Source of the DNA: Candidatus Cacconaster scatequi
GTDB lineage: Bacteria > Bacteroidota > Bacteroidia > Bacteroidales > UBA932
Direction: 5' to 3'
Assembly (NCBI GenBank): GCA_018065305.1
Contig: JAGHTO010000006.1
Location: 1-39,935, forward strand
Length of the DNA: 39,935 nt
In this document: piece by piece, positions 8,353 to 16,618 of the stretch
How the letters are laid out: every line of letters begins with the position of its first letter
How positions within the stretch are numbered: the first letter of the stretch is position 1
The notes under the pieces: model-generated
Database searches by the model: none
What the model saw: only the letters and a program-made list of their open reading frames with translations
What the model was told of the DNA's origin: nothing
Position numbers and translations under genes: made by a program

Positions 8353-9191
8353 ACAATAGGAATATGGACAAACCGAAAAAAAAGAACAGATGGTTTCTCA
8401 AGAACCTGATAGCGGCGGCGGTCGTAATCACCGTTCTGATTCTTGCCGCCCAACTGTTTCTTTCCATACGCACAAGACACGGACAGGAGATTGAAGTCCC
8501 CGATTTCACTTCAAAAACGCTTGAGGAGGCTGCAAATATGGCTTCCCAGTCAAACTTCAGACTGGATGTCACCGACTCCGTATTTATGTCACGCCTTCCC
8601 AAAGGTTCCATCTATTCCCAAAAGCCCGCTCCCGGCAGCAAGGTCAAGGAAGGCAGACGCATCCTTCTGACAATCAATGCCACTCAGATGAAGAAAGTAT
8701 CGATGCCGAACCTTGTGGGGCTCTCCCTGCGGCAGGCAAGGACACAGCTTCAGGAAAAGGGTCTGATTGTCGGAAAACTCACCTACAAGGAGGACATCGC
8801 CACCAACAACGTTCTGGAGCAGACCTACAGGGGAAAGAAAATTGCTCCCGGGAAAAAGATTGAATGTGAAAACCGCATTGATCTCGTTCTCGGTCTGGAC
8901 CCGAACAACAGCACAACATATATCCCCCACCTTATCGGATACAGCTACGGCATTGCATTTGACAACATCATCGACAACTCTCTCAATCTGGGAAAAGTCC
9001 GGTATGACGAGACTGTAAAGACATATTCCGACACACTGTCGGCAATAGTCTATTTCCAGGATCCGGACCCGAATTCCGAAGAATCCGAAGAGTCCGGAAC
9101 CGTGGAGATGGGCACCACCGTAAATATTTCACTCACGGTAAGCCAGGCCAAGGTGGCAGCGGCGTCATTGAAGGAAGAGAGTTTTGATTGA
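8349..9191 (+). CDS. Membrane-anchored protein with three PASTA domains
   Basis: The 280-aa product has a short basic cytoplasmic tail (KPKKKNRW), one membrane helix (about residues 19-38) and three extracytoplasmic PASTA repeats: about 48-113 (IEVPDFTSKTLEEAA), 115-192 (VSMPNLVGLSLRQARTQL) and 197-270 (IPHLIGYSYGIAFDNI). There is no kinase domain, unlike PknB/StkP. PASTA repeats bind peptidoglycan fragments or act as wall-facing spacers. Start choice: ATG 8349 overlaps the MATE stop, while ATG 8364 gives a protein 5 residues shorter and suits the internal promoter. A PASTA protein next to an RluD-type gene is a common Bacteroidetes order. Confidence 0.85.
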   Translation: MNNRNMDKPKKKNRWFLKNLIAAAVVITVLILAAQLFLSIRTRHGQEIEVPDFTSKTLEEAANMASQSNFRLDVTDSVFMSRLPKGSIYSQKPAPGSKVKEGRRILLTINATQMKKVSMPNLVGLSLRQARTQLQEKGLIVGKLTYKEDIATNNVLEQTYRGKKIAPGKKIECENRIDLVLGLDPNNSTTYIPHLIGYSYGIAFDNIIDNSLNLGKVRYDETVKTYSDTLSAIVYFQDPDPNSEESEESGTVEMGTTVNISLTVSQAKVAAASLKEESFD

Positions 9192-10230
9192 GGACAAAGA
9201 CATCCTGAACGATGAGGAGACTCTTGAAGAAGAGGTGCCGATGTATGAACACTACAGGTTTGTAGTGGACAAGGGGCAGTCTCTGCTCCGCATTGACAAA
9301 TACATCACGGAGAAGATGGAACGCACCTCGCGCCATCGCATCCAGCTTGCAATCGGGGCAGAATATGTCAGGGTAAACGACAAGGTCGTGAAGGCCAACT
9401 ACAAGGTCAAGCCGCTGGACGTGATAACGATTGTGATGCCTTTCGAGCACCACGGATTCGATGCCTCGCCCGAAAACATTCCTCTCGACATAGTATATGA
9501 GGACGACGACCTGATAGTGCTCAACAAGCCTGCCGGTCTGGTCGTGCATCCCGGCCACGGACACTACAGCGGAACACTCATCAATGCTCTGGCATACCAT
9601 CTCGGCATAGAAAAAGGCACGCCTCAGGAGGACGAAAGGATGGGAATGCTGGTTCACAGAATCGACAAGGACACTTCCGGTCTGCTTGTCGTGACAAAAA
9701 CCGACGAGGCGCAGATTTCTCTTGCAAAACAGTTCTTCTACCACACGATAGAGCGCAAATACATCGCTCTTGTATGGGGAAACATCGACGAGGATGGCGG
9801 AGTCATCGACGGCAACATCGGACGGGACCCCAATGACAGACTCAGGTTCAAAGTATTTCCCGATGGCTCCGAAGGCAAGCACGCAGTTACCCACTACAAG
9901 GTTCTTGAACGTTTCGGCTACGTGACCCTCGTGGAGTGCATCCTCGAAACGGGGCGTACGCACCAAATCAGGGTCCATATGAACCACATCGGCCATCCCC
10001 TCTTCAATGATGAGCGATATGGCGGCGACAGGATCCTCAAAGGCACCTTGTACGCCAAATACAAACAGTTCATAGACAACTGTTTCGAGATACTTCCCAG
10101 GCAAGCGTTGCACGCAGCGACTCTGGGCTTCACCCATCCGACAACAGGAAAGACAATCCGTTTTTCCTCACCACTTCCACAGGATATGAGCGCCGTCATC
10201 GAAAAGTGGCGGACTTATGCTTCACGGTAG
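9184..10230 (+). CDS. rluD: RluA/RluD-family 23S rRNA pseudouridine synthase
   Basis: The product (348 aa if started at TTG 9184; 329 aa from ATG 9241, MYEHYRFVVDKGQ) carries an N-terminal S4 RNA-binding domain (LRIDKYITEKM) and the RluA catalytic core. The catalytic Asp is D161 (TTG numbering) in HRIDKDTSGLLVV. TGRTHQIRVHM is the conserved later motif. It converts specific uridines of large-subunit rRNA to pseudouridine in the cytoplasm. The RluD assignment within the RluA family is likely but not proven by sequence alone. The TTG start would overlap the PASTA gene by 8 bp; the ATG lies 49 bp past that stop. The gene ends 16 bp from a convergent gene with no clear terminator between. Confidence 0.9.
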   Translation: MIEDKDILNDEETLEEEVPMYEHYRFVVDKGQSLLRIDKYITEKMERTSRHRIQLAIGAEYVRVNDKVVKANYKVKPLDVITIVMPFEHHGFDASPENIPLDIVYEDDDLIVLNKPAGLVVHPGHGHYSGTLINALAYHLGIEKGTPQEDERMGMLVHRIDKDTSGLLVVTKTDEAQISLAKQFFYHTIERKYIALVWGNIDEDGGVIDGNIGRDPNDRLRFKVFPDGSEGKHAVTHYKVLERFGYVTLVECILETGRTHQIRVHMNHIGHPLFNDERYGGDRILKGTLYAKYKQFIDNCFEILPRQALHAATLGFTHPTTGKTIRFSSPLPQDMSAVIEKWRTYASR

Positions 10231-10246
10231 GAATCCGTCAGAATCT

Positions 10247-13171
10247 TCATCGACCGCCCATAGGAGGACCTCCTGCACCGGGACGCATTCCTCCGGGACC
10301 TCCGTGTCCACCGGGTCCCGGGCCTCCACCCATACCCATCATCTTCTTTCCTCCGAAACTTCCGAAACGGTATGTGATGGTCAGTATGACATATCGGCCG
10401 AGTGTGTTGTTCCTGGTATCGAGAACGTAGTTGTCAGTAGTCGTCCGGAATGTGTTCTTGCTCTGGTTCAGGATGTCGTATGCCTTGACTGCTACCGTCA
10501 TCCTGTTCTTCAGAAGTTGCTTGCTGATTTCCGCATTCCAAACGAGCGTCGGGTCATTGTACCCCTCGGAATAGCCCTTGTAGAAAGTGTACCTGACATC
10601 AGTGGATAAGCTGATGATGTCGGAGTTGAGCACGACGTTTCCGAAAATCCCGTTGGTCCAGGTGGCAGGCCGGTTCTTCTCAGAGATTTCATAGAATGCC
10701 TGTGAATATCTGACTTCCCCGCCTACGGAAGCCTCCCAGATTGTTCTGCGGTATGTCAGCCTCAGATTTTCATTCGCCGAGACGTTCTGATATCTGTTGG
10801 AAGTGTAATTGTCAAGATTCAGATATGAAGCCTTGTCCAGCGGGTCGATGTCACTGTCCCCGACAAAGGAAACGCCGTTGCCATAATTCAATCTCGTGAA
10901 GGACATAATGGAGAACTTGCTCTTTCCTATCGGCGAGTTGAACATGAACATACCGTTGGCGGAATATGTCGGCTTCTCATAATTCATCGGAACGGAATAC
11001 TGAACTCCCGCCGCATTTGTCCAGGTTGCGTTCACTATGCTGCGTGGAGTGAAATTCCCGTTCAATTCGGCGTGTATCGAGGAAAAATTCTCCATACTTG
11101 TCCCACGGTACATCATCCGCAGTTCGTGATTGAAGGAGGGATTCAGTTCCATATTTCCAAGAACCTGCCTCTGGGGATTCGAGTTGTCGGGAATAGGCAT
11201 CAGCTGATTGATGGACGGCTGTGTGCTGTTGCCACGGTAGTTGATGCGAAGCATCTTGTGGTCCGTGAAGTTATAGTCGAACCTTGCATTAGGTGACCAG
11301 TTGAGTACCTTGAGGGTGAGAGAGGTGTCAAGTTTCGCGCCTCTGGTTTCATTTACCGTCTTGTTGGGCTCAATAGTAGCGCCGATGGTCAGGTTGTACT
11401 TCTCTTCCTGCTTCATCAGGCTCAGGCCGGCAATGTGCGTCATATATCTGTTGGTCACATTGCTTGAATAGAGATCGTCCTTTCGGGTATACTGGCCCTT
11501 GTCATCCTTGTCGTAAGTATCCTTGACGGAATTGTTCCTCGAGGTCCTGATACGGTAATTCGCCTCAAGATAGAAATTTTTGCCGAGAGGTTCCGTATAG
11601 GCCAGACGTGCGTTGATGGAATTGGAATTCGATTTCTGATTGAACTGCTGGTCGACGGTCTTTGAAGTAAATGCCTGATGCCCGGCCTGGTCCGGCTCCT
11701 CATACGCATTGGTGAGCGAGTAGTTTGAACCGTCCAGTTTGGTGTCGGAAAACTGGTATCTGGCATTCACGGAAAGGGTGCGTCCCGGCTTCCCCAGTTT
11801 CTGCCGATAGACTATCCTGCCGTCTGCATTCACGGAATTGCTCTTTCCCGTGGAGAGACTGTTACCGTCATTCACCTTGTAGTTGCCACCTCCGGAGAGA
11901 GTCTTGTCGGTGGCGAAGAGATTCTTTTCCTCATAGTCGCCCCAGCCATATCTGAAACCGGGCTCGATTATGAGAGAAGCCTTCTCGGAGAGGTTTATTT
12001 CGGCACGCCCCCCTGCCCTGATTCCGTATGTATTGTTGTAATTGGTACCGTCCTCCGTGGCGAACAGGGATGACCCGTCGGAATTGTATGTAGTCCTTGC
12101 GGTACTCTCTTCGACATATCGTCTGTTTCCGTTGCCCATTGCATTCGCTACCACCTCAGACTTGTCCTTGAAAGTATATCCGCCGTTACCTCCGAGCATG
12201 AAGGAATTTGCGATACCGTTGTTGTTGCCTCCACGCATACCGCCTCCGCGCATACCGCCCATAGTGGATGCCATCATATCCTGGAATCCGCGATTATTGG
12301 TGTTGTTTACGTTACCGATGAAGGCCAGCTGGCTCTTGTCGGTGAAATTTGCGGCAAGCCCGGCACCTTGATACCTGAAATCATTTTTCTGGGCGGAGCC
12401 GTCAAGACCCTTATCACGAACATCCATACCGCCGCCCGCGCTGAAGTTGCCGAGCCATCCGTTCATCATCCCCTTCTTGATTCCGAGGTCGAGCACCGTC
12501 TCCTCCTCACCGTCATCTATCCCGGTGAAACGGGCCTGGTCCGACTTCTTTTCCACCACCCGCACCTTGTCCACTATCTTGGCGGGCAGATTCTTGCTGG
12601 CGAGAGAAGGGTCGTTCGTAAAAAACTCCTTTCCTTCTATCTGAATCTTGCTCACGGTCTTTCCGTTCGCCGTGATTGTCCCGTCACTGTTCACCTCAAC
12701 TCCGGGAACACGCTTGAGAAGGTCCTCCAACACGTCGTTGTCCGAAGAGTGCATCAGAGAGACGTTATGCTCTATGGTATCCTTCTTGACTACTATCGGA
12801 TTGCCGACGTCCGTCACCACCGCACCCTTCAGGTATTCGGCGGAAACGCTCATCTTGAGTTCCCCGAGGTTGACATCCTTCCTGACCTCGACCGTGCCGG
12901 AATAATCATTGTAGCCAAGAAGTATTCCCTTAAGCACATATACACCCTCGGGTATTCCCTCGAGAGCGGCATTTCCCTTGCTGTCCGTCTGTGTATATTT
13001 CAAGACCTTGTCGGATCCCTGTTTTGTCAAAGAGACGGTGGCATACTCCACCCCCGCCCCACTTTTGGCATCAATGAATTTCATCCTGACGGAAAATCCG
13101 TCGGCAAATGCAGTCAAAGACATTGTCGCCGATATAAACAACAATGCAAATCTTTTGTAAAAATCTTTCAT
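10247..13171 (-). CDS. Outer-membrane beta-barrel protein, TonB-receptor-like (PF14905 type)
   Basis: The 974-aa product starts at ATG 13171 (an in-frame TTG at 13177 is less likely) with a signal peptide (MKDFYKRFALLFISATMSLT). Next come a carboxypeptidase-regulatory-like beta domain (about 27-110, GVEYATVSLTKQGSD), a plug-like region (about 115-230, VLEDLLKRVPGVEV, IQIEGKEFFTNDPS) and a large C-terminal barrel with many aromatic-alternating strands. This matches the Bacteroidetes outer-membrane protein beta-barrel family, not SusC. The barrel ends at TITYRFGSF, then a Gly/Pro/Met-rich tail of about 30 residues follows. A Gly/Met-rich loop (GGMRGGGMRGGNNNG) lies near residue 310. Ligand unknown. 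It appears monocistronic, and no perfect TAnnTTTG was seen before it. Confidence 0.85.
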   Translation of the reverse strand: MKDFYKRFALLFISATMSLTAFADGFSVRMKFIDAKSGAGVEYATVSLTKQGSDKVLKYTQTDSKGNAALEGIPEGVYVLKGILLGYNDYSGTVEVRKDVNLGELKMSVSAEYLKGAVVTDVGNPIVVKKDTIEHNVSLMHSSDNDVLEDLLKRVPGVEVNSDGTITANGKTVSKIQIEGKEFFTNDPSLASKNLPAKIVDKVRVVEKKSDQARFTGIDDGEEETVLDLGIKKGMMNGWLGNFSAGGGMDVRDKGLDGSAQKNDFRYQGAGLAANFTDKSQLAFIGNVNNTNNRGFQDMMASTMGGMRGGGMRGGNNNGIANSFMLGGNGGYTFKDKSEVVANAMGNGNRRYVEESTARTTYNSDGSSLFATEDGTNYNNTYGIRAGGRAEINLSEKASLIIEPGFRYGWGDYEEKNLFATDKTLSGGGNYKVNDGNSLSTGKSNSVNADGRIVYRQKLGKPGRTLSVNARYQFSDTKLDGSNYSLTNAYEEPDQAGHQAFTSKTVDQQFNQKSNSNSINARLAYTEPLGKNFYLEANYRIRTSRNNSVKDTYDKDDKGQYTRKDDLYSSNVTNRYMTHIAGLSLMKQEEKYNLTIGATIEPNKTVNETRGAKLDTSLTLKVLNWSPNARFDYNFTDHKMLRINYRGNSTQPSINQLMPIPDNSNPQRQVLGNMELNPSFNHELRMMYRGTSMENFSSIHAELNGNFTPRSIVNATWTNAAGVQYSVPMNYEKPTYSANGMFMFNSPIGKSKFSIMSFTRLNYGNGVSFVGDSDIDPLDKASYLNLDNYTSNRYQNVSANENLRLTYRRTIWEASVGGEVRYSQAFYEISEKNRPATWTNGIFGNVVLNSDIISLSTDVRYTFYKGYSEGYNDPTLVWNAEISKQLLKNRMTVAVKAYDILNQSKNTFRTTTDNYVLDTRNNTLGRYVILTITYRFGSFGGKKMMGMGGGPGPGGHGGPGGMRPGAGGPPMGGR

Positions 13172-13231
13172 CTTCAATTTTGAATCAACAAGGCATTTGA
13201 CTGCCTGGACCGCAGTAAGTAAATCCGGGCA

Positions 13232-13795
13232 TCAATTTTTTTTCACCCTCTGCGGATGGGCCTCGACAAAAGCCTTCCAATTCGTGGATGCCGAAGTGTC
13301 CGTCAGAGGACTTGTAAGTTGATAAAAATGGCACAGTGCGATTGCCAGAGCATCCGATGCATCAAGGAACTTGATATCCAAAGTGGTTTTCAACGTCTTC
13401 TCCACCAACATCTTGACCTGCTCCTTTGATGCGTCGCCCCTCCCCGTTATCGCCATCTTGACTTTTCTTGGGGCATATTCGAACACGGGTATCTGCCTCG
13501 TAAGAGCCGCGGAAATCGCAACGCCCTGAGCCCTGCCCAACTTGAGCATCACCTGGGGATTCTTCCCGTAAAATGGGGCTTCAATTGCCAGATCGTCGGG
13601 AGAGTATCTTTCTATCAGCTGGCCGACCTCCTTGAAAATCCGGTTCAATTTGAGGAAATGGTCCTTTTCCTTTCTCAGGTCTATCACCCCCATATCGACA
13701 TACTGGACTTTACGGCTGTCTATGAGAATGACCCCGTAACCAAGAATATTGGTTCCGGGGTCAATTCCCATCACTATCCTCTGCGCTCCGACCAT
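13232..13795 (-). CDS. ruvC: Holliday junction endonuclease RuvC
   Basis: The 187-aa product matches RuvC in length and in its four acidic catalytic residues: D12 (MGIDPGT), E72 (LAIEAPFYG), D145 and D148 (LDASDALA). The motif GRAQGVAI is also conserved. RuvC resolves Holliday junctions with RuvAB during recombination repair. It lies 11 bp downstream of serS and likely shares its transcript; ruvA and ruvB are not in the window. An alternative start at Met9 would remove eight residues just before the first catalytic Asp and is less likely. Confidence 0.95.
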   Translation of the reverse strand: MVGAQRIVMGIDPGTNILGYGVILIDSRKVQYVDMGVIDLRKEKDHFLKLNRIFKEVGQLIERYSPDDLAIEAPFYGKNPQVMLKLGRAQGVAISAALTRQIPVFEYAPRKVKMAITGRGDASKEQVKMLVEKTLKTTLDIKFLDASDALAIALCHFYQLTSPLTDTSASTNWKAFVEAHPQRVKKN

Positions 13796-13806
13796 CCTGA
13801 AGTAAC

Positions 13807-15081
13807 TTAGTCTATGATGTCAAAGCCGGTATATTTCCTGAGCACTTCGGGAACGACAATCTTTCCGTCAGGTGTCTGGTAATTCTCGATTATTGCAGCA
13901 AGAATTCTGGGGAGAGCCAGGGAGCTGCCGTTCAGCGTGTGCGCGAGGACGGTCTTTCCTGTTTCGTCCTTATATCTGAGCTTCAACCTGTTGGCCTGAT
14001 ATGACTCGAAATTTGATACGGAGCTGACCTCCAGCCAGCGTTTCTGGGCCGCAGAGAACACTTCGAAATCGTAGGTTATTGCGGAAGTGAAACTCATATC
14101 ACCACCGCAAAGACGGAGGATACGATACTGAAGATCGAGCTCCTGAACAAGCGTCTCCACATGCGCCACCATCTGGTCAAGTGCGGCGTATGAATTTTCA
14201 GGCAGTTCCAGACGGACAATCTCAACCTTGTCAAACTGGTGCAGTCGGTTCAGACCACGCACATCCTTGCCGTATGAACCGGCCTCCCTGCGCCAGCAGG
14301 GTGTGTATGCAGTCATCTTCACGGGGAAATCCTCTTTCTTGAGAATCACGTCGCGATAGATGTTGGTTACGGGGACTTCCGCCGTCGGAATCAAATAGAA
14401 ACCGTCGAGAGGTGCGAAATACATCTGCCCCTCCTTGTCGGGGAGCTGACCTGTTCCGAAACCTGACGCTTCGTTCACCATATAAGGCGGCTGATACTCC
14501 AAATAGCCGGCCTCAGTATTTTTCTCAAGGAAATATGATATCAGCGCCCTCTGAATACGTGCACCCTTGCCCTTGTAGACGGGGAATCCCGCTCCTGTGA
14601 GCTTGACACCCAGGTCAAAGTCGATGATATCAAGATTCTTGACGAGTTCCCAGTGAGGAAGAGCGTTTTCTCCCAGTTCCGGGGTCTTGCCTCCCATCTT
14701 CACGACAACATTGTCTTCGGCAGTCTTTCCTTCCGGCACCTGCGCGCAGGGGAGGTTCGGCAGCAGAACAAGAAGGCGGTCCTGTTCAGCCTGACTGTCA
14801 CTGAGACTCGTTTCGAGTTCCCTGGACTTGTCCTTCAGGGAAGACACCTCAGCCTTTACGGCTTCAGCCTCGGCTTTCTTGCCTTCTTTCATCAGACCGC
14901 CGATTCTGGCGGCAAGAGTTTTCTGTTGTGAAAGGCAGGCGTCAAGATCCGTCTGAATCGAACGGCGGCGCGCGTCTATATCTATGATATCGTAAACAAT
15001 CTTCTTTGCGTCAAAGTGCTTGACCTTGAGGCGCTCGATTACGAATTCGGGGTTCTCCCTGAGAAGTTTCAGTGTAAGCAT
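13807..15081 (-). CDS. serS: Seryl-tRNA synthetase
   Basis: The 424-aa product is a class II synthetase that charges tRNA-Ser (and tRNA-Sec where present). The N-terminal long coiled-coil arm (about residues 25-100) grips the tRNA variable arm. The serine pocket has T233-A-E235, motif 2 contains PCWRREAGSYG (R264, R265, E266), and motif 3 has NGSSLALPR with R392. The start at 15081 (MLTLKLLRENPEFV) matches the family N-terminus; the frame extends 20 codons upstream, but that extension reads through the promoter and is rejected. The promoter lies 23 nt before the ATG. ruvC follows after 11 bp. Confidence 0.96.
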   Translation of the reverse strand: MLTLKLLRENPEFVIERLKVKHFDAKKIVYDIIDIDARRRSIQTDLDACLSQQKTLAARIGGLMKEGKKAEAEAVKAEVSSLKDKSRELETSLSDSQAEQDRLLVLLPNLPCAQVPEGKTAEDNVVVKMGGKTPELGENALPHWELVKNLDIIDFDLGVKLTGAGFPVYKGKGARIQRALISYFLEKNTEAGYLEYQPPYMVNEASGFGTGQLPDKEGQMYFAPLDGFYLIPTAEVPVTNIYRDVILKKEDFPVKMTAYTPCWRREAGSYGKDVRGLNRLHQFDKVEIVRLELPENSYAALDQMVAHVETLVQELDLQYRILRLCGGDMSFTSAITYDFEVFSAAQKRWLEVSSVSNFESYQANRLKLRYKDETGKTVLAHTLNGSSLALPRILAAIIENYQTPDGKIVVPEVLRKYTGFDIID

Positions 15082-15104
15082 TGCAATAATTTTTTTAAGC
15101 GGGG

Positions 15105-15136
15105 CAAATATAGTAAAAAAAGCGGATGACTGAAAA
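15105..15136 (-). promoter_or_regulatory. Promoter of serS-ruvC
   Basis: On the - strand TTTTC (15136-15132) is followed after 19 nt by TATATTTG (15112-15105), a perfect -7 box, 23 nt before the serS ATG. The -33 element falls inside the stem of the upstream terminator and the spacer contains its T-run. Confidence 0.65.
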
Positions 15137-15157
15137 GCCAACGGCCTTCAGTCATCC
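15115..15157 (-). terminator. Intrinsic terminator of rplU-rpmA
   Basis: GGATGACTGAA (15124-15134) and TTCAGTCATCC (15147-15157) form a perfect 11-bp stem. A further 3-bp GCC/GGC step (15137-15139 with 15143-15145) closes an AAC loop after a small internal loop. In the - strand RNA the stem is followed by GC and then seven Us (15121-15115), the layout of a strong rho-independent terminator. No T-run follows on the + strand, so it is one-directional. Confidence 0.85.
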
Positions 15158-15183
15158 ACATTTGTCATTGCGGCATAAACCTG

Positions 15184-15453
15184 CTAGGCTTCGGCTTTCG
15201 GAAAAGGAACTACCGAAACAAAGGATTTGTCGCCAGCCTTCTTCTTGAAGGTGACTGTGCCATCCACCAATGCGAAAAGAGTATGGTCTTTGCCCATTCC
15301 CACGTTCTCACCGGGATAGTGGACTGTACCTCTCTGACGGACGATAATGTTGCCGGCCTTTGCTGCCTGTCCGCCGAACAATTTCAAACCGAGGCGCTTG
15401 CTCTGTGATTCACGGCCGTTCTTTGAACTACCAACACCTTTTTTGTGTGCCAT
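15184..15453 (-). CDS. rpmA: 50S ribosomal protein L27
   Basis: The 89-aa product is L27: [16 protein letters not shown] at the N-terminus reaches toward the peptidyl-transferase centre, and [17 protein letters not shown] and HPGENVG-like [10 protein letters not shown] are the conserved core. It has no cleaved N-terminal extension of the Firmicutes type. It lies 19 bp after rplU on the - strand and is followed by a strong terminator, so rplU-rpmA is a two-gene operon. Confidence 0.97.
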   Translation of the reverse strand: MAHKKGVGSSKNGRESQSKRLGLKLFGGQAAKAGNIIVRQRGTVHYPGENVGMGKDHTLFALVDGTVTFKKKAGDKSFVSVVPFPKAEA

Positions 15454-15472
15454 AATCTAAACGTTTTAATGG

Positions 15473-15781
15473 TTAAGCAATTGCGTCAATCTGGATTTTG
15501 GTCAGATACTGACGGTGACCGTTCTTCTTCTGATAGCCTTTACGGCGTTTCTTCTTGAAGATGATTACCTTGTCGGCCTTGCAATGTTCGAGTACAGTGG
15601 CTTTTACCACAACACCCTCAACATAGGGGGCACCGACCTTGACCTGTCCCTGTTCGTCAACAAGGAGAACCTTGTCGAAAGAAACAGCATCACCCTCAGC
15701 GGAAGCGAGCCTGTTGACGAAAACCTGCTGTCCCGCCTCAACTTTGAACTGCTGTCCTGCAATATCAACGATTGCGTACAT
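15473..15781 (-). CDS. rplU: 50S ribosomal protein L21
   Basis: The 102-aa product is L21, a 23S rRNA-binding protein of the large subunit. The N-terminus MYAIVDIAGQQFKVEAGQ and the C-terminal basic FKKKRRKGYQKKNGHRQ match the family, and the length is standard. It is the first gene of rplU-rpmA. The leader of roughly 90-95 nt between promoter and ATG can fold into a defined structure, suggesting feedback control. Confidence 0.97.
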   Translation of the reverse strand: MYAIVDIAGQQFKVEAGQQVFVNRLASAEGDAVSFDKVLLVDEQGQVKVGAPYVEGVVVKATVLEHCKADKVIIFKKKRRKGYQKKNGHRQYLTKIQIDAIA

Positions 15782-15875
15782 AAAAATAAATTTTAAAAAT
15801 TTATAACCGCAAGCGGATAGACATTGAACTATCTCTTAATCACTGGCTTAACGGTTGTCAAACAATATTTTGGGT
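15782..15875 (-). promoter_or_regulatory. Structured 5' leader of rplU, possible autoregulatory element
   Basis: In the - strand RNA, the complement of 15846-15856 pairs with that of 15805-15814 to give a 10-bp stem (AACCG/CGGTT, one G-U pair, then AAGC/GCTT) with a single bulged U. Inside it a second hairpin forms from 15816-15820 and 15829-15833 (GATAG/CTATC, 8-nt loop). An A/U-rich single-stranded stretch then leads to the ATG. Nested stems ahead of a ribosomal-protein operon are typical of leaders bound by the encoded protein; binding by L21 is inference. Confidence 0.45.
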
Positions 15876-15878
15876 CTG

Positions 15879-15910
15879 CAAAGATAGCATTTTAGATTTT
15901 CACGGCAAAA
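15879..15910 (-). promoter_or_regulatory. Promoter of rplU-rpmA
   Basis: On the - strand TTTTG (15910-15906) and TATCTTTG (15886-15879) are 19 nt apart, an exact consensus match. It is interleaved with the + strand promoter for the 15932 gene. Confidence 0.8.
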
Positions 15911-15926
15911 TTTTTTTGTAAATTTG
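15897..15926 (+). promoter_or_regulatory. Promoter of the 15932-18215 operon
   Basis: TAAATTTG at 15919-15926 is a perfect -7 box. TTTTC (15897-15901) at 17 nt is a fair -33 element. Only 5 nt separate the box from the ATG at 15932, so the mRNA should be leaderless or nearly so. Confidence 0.65.
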
Positions 15927-15931
15927 CCGCA

Positions 15932-16618
15932 ATGAAATACGGCATATCGATATTGAGTCTTGCCGCCATCGTGCTGGCAATTTCCTGCAGCCCCGCGCAG
16001 CAGGAGACGGTTGAAGTTCCGGAACTGGCCGAAAAAGTGGATTTCAGCGAATTTCCCGAAGACCTTCACAGACTTGAAATAGGCGTAATCTGCACCTGGT
16101 CCGATTATCCAGATGCCCTGAAAAACATTAGGGATCTGGATGAATATGACAACATTACAGGAAATCCCGGCAAAGACGGCATTCCCGATTTTGCCGGAGA
16201 GCACTTCACCTTCGTGCTGCTTCGGGATTCCACCGCAAGTCAGGCAGTCCTCTCCCGCCAATGCCTGAAGATGGCGTCGATTTTGTTGTCAGCTGAATAT
16301 AACGGATCCGCCAAAGAGAGGTCCAAGACAATCATAATAGCATCCGCAAACCTTGCCGATGCCGGCATTGAGAATATCAGACAGGCTTTGTCGTACGCAG
16401 GTACGGAAGTTACGGTCACTGGAGTGGATGAATTCACTTCACGTCAGGCGGCCGCGATGATTTGCTACAGCACGCTGAGACAACAGCACAACCTTGCGCT
16501 CAGGACAACTCCCCAGGCGGTGAGCCTGATTATGGAACCGCCGTTTGAATTCGACGGCACACTCATCGACACAGAACCATCAGAACTTGACAAACTGGAA
16601 TGTACTCCCCTACAATAA
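15932..16618 (+). CDS. Lipoprotein of unknown function
   Basis: The 228-aa product has a clear lipoprotein signal (MKYGISILSLAAIVLAISC, lipobox AISC, Cys19). The rest is a soluble alpha/beta-looking domain with alternating strands and helices, such as RLEIGVICTW, FTFVLLRD, KTIIIASANLADAGIENI and EVTVTGVDEF. That pattern suggests a Rossmann-like or periplasmic-binding-like fold, but no family was recognised. It is the first gene of a three-gene overlapping operon with an exonuclease and an oxidoreductase, and its final 19 bp overlap the exonuclease start. Confidence 0.8.
   Translation: MKYGISILSLAAIVLAISCSPAQQETVEVPELAEKVDFSEFPEDLHRLEIGVICTWSDYPDALKNIRDLDEYDNITGNPGKDGIPDFAGEHFTFVLLRDSTASQAVLSRQCLKMASILLSAEYNGSAKERSKTIIIASANLADAGIENIRQALSYAGTEVTVTGVDEFTSRQAAAMICYSTLRQQHNLALRTTPQAVSLIMEPPFEFDGTLIDTEPSELDKLECTPLQ

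Noticed and set aside
10231-10246. A terminator between the convergent rluD-type and outer-membrane protein genes
   Set aside because: The 16-bp gap has no stem with a T-run.
10247-13171. SusC identity for the outer-membrane protein
   Set aside because: No SusD partner is adjacent, and the N-terminal region and Gly-rich tail fit the other Bacteroidetes barrel family.
15082-15141. A 20-codon N-terminal extension of SerS
   Set aside because: It would translate the promoter region; the family N-terminus starts at the ATG at 15081.
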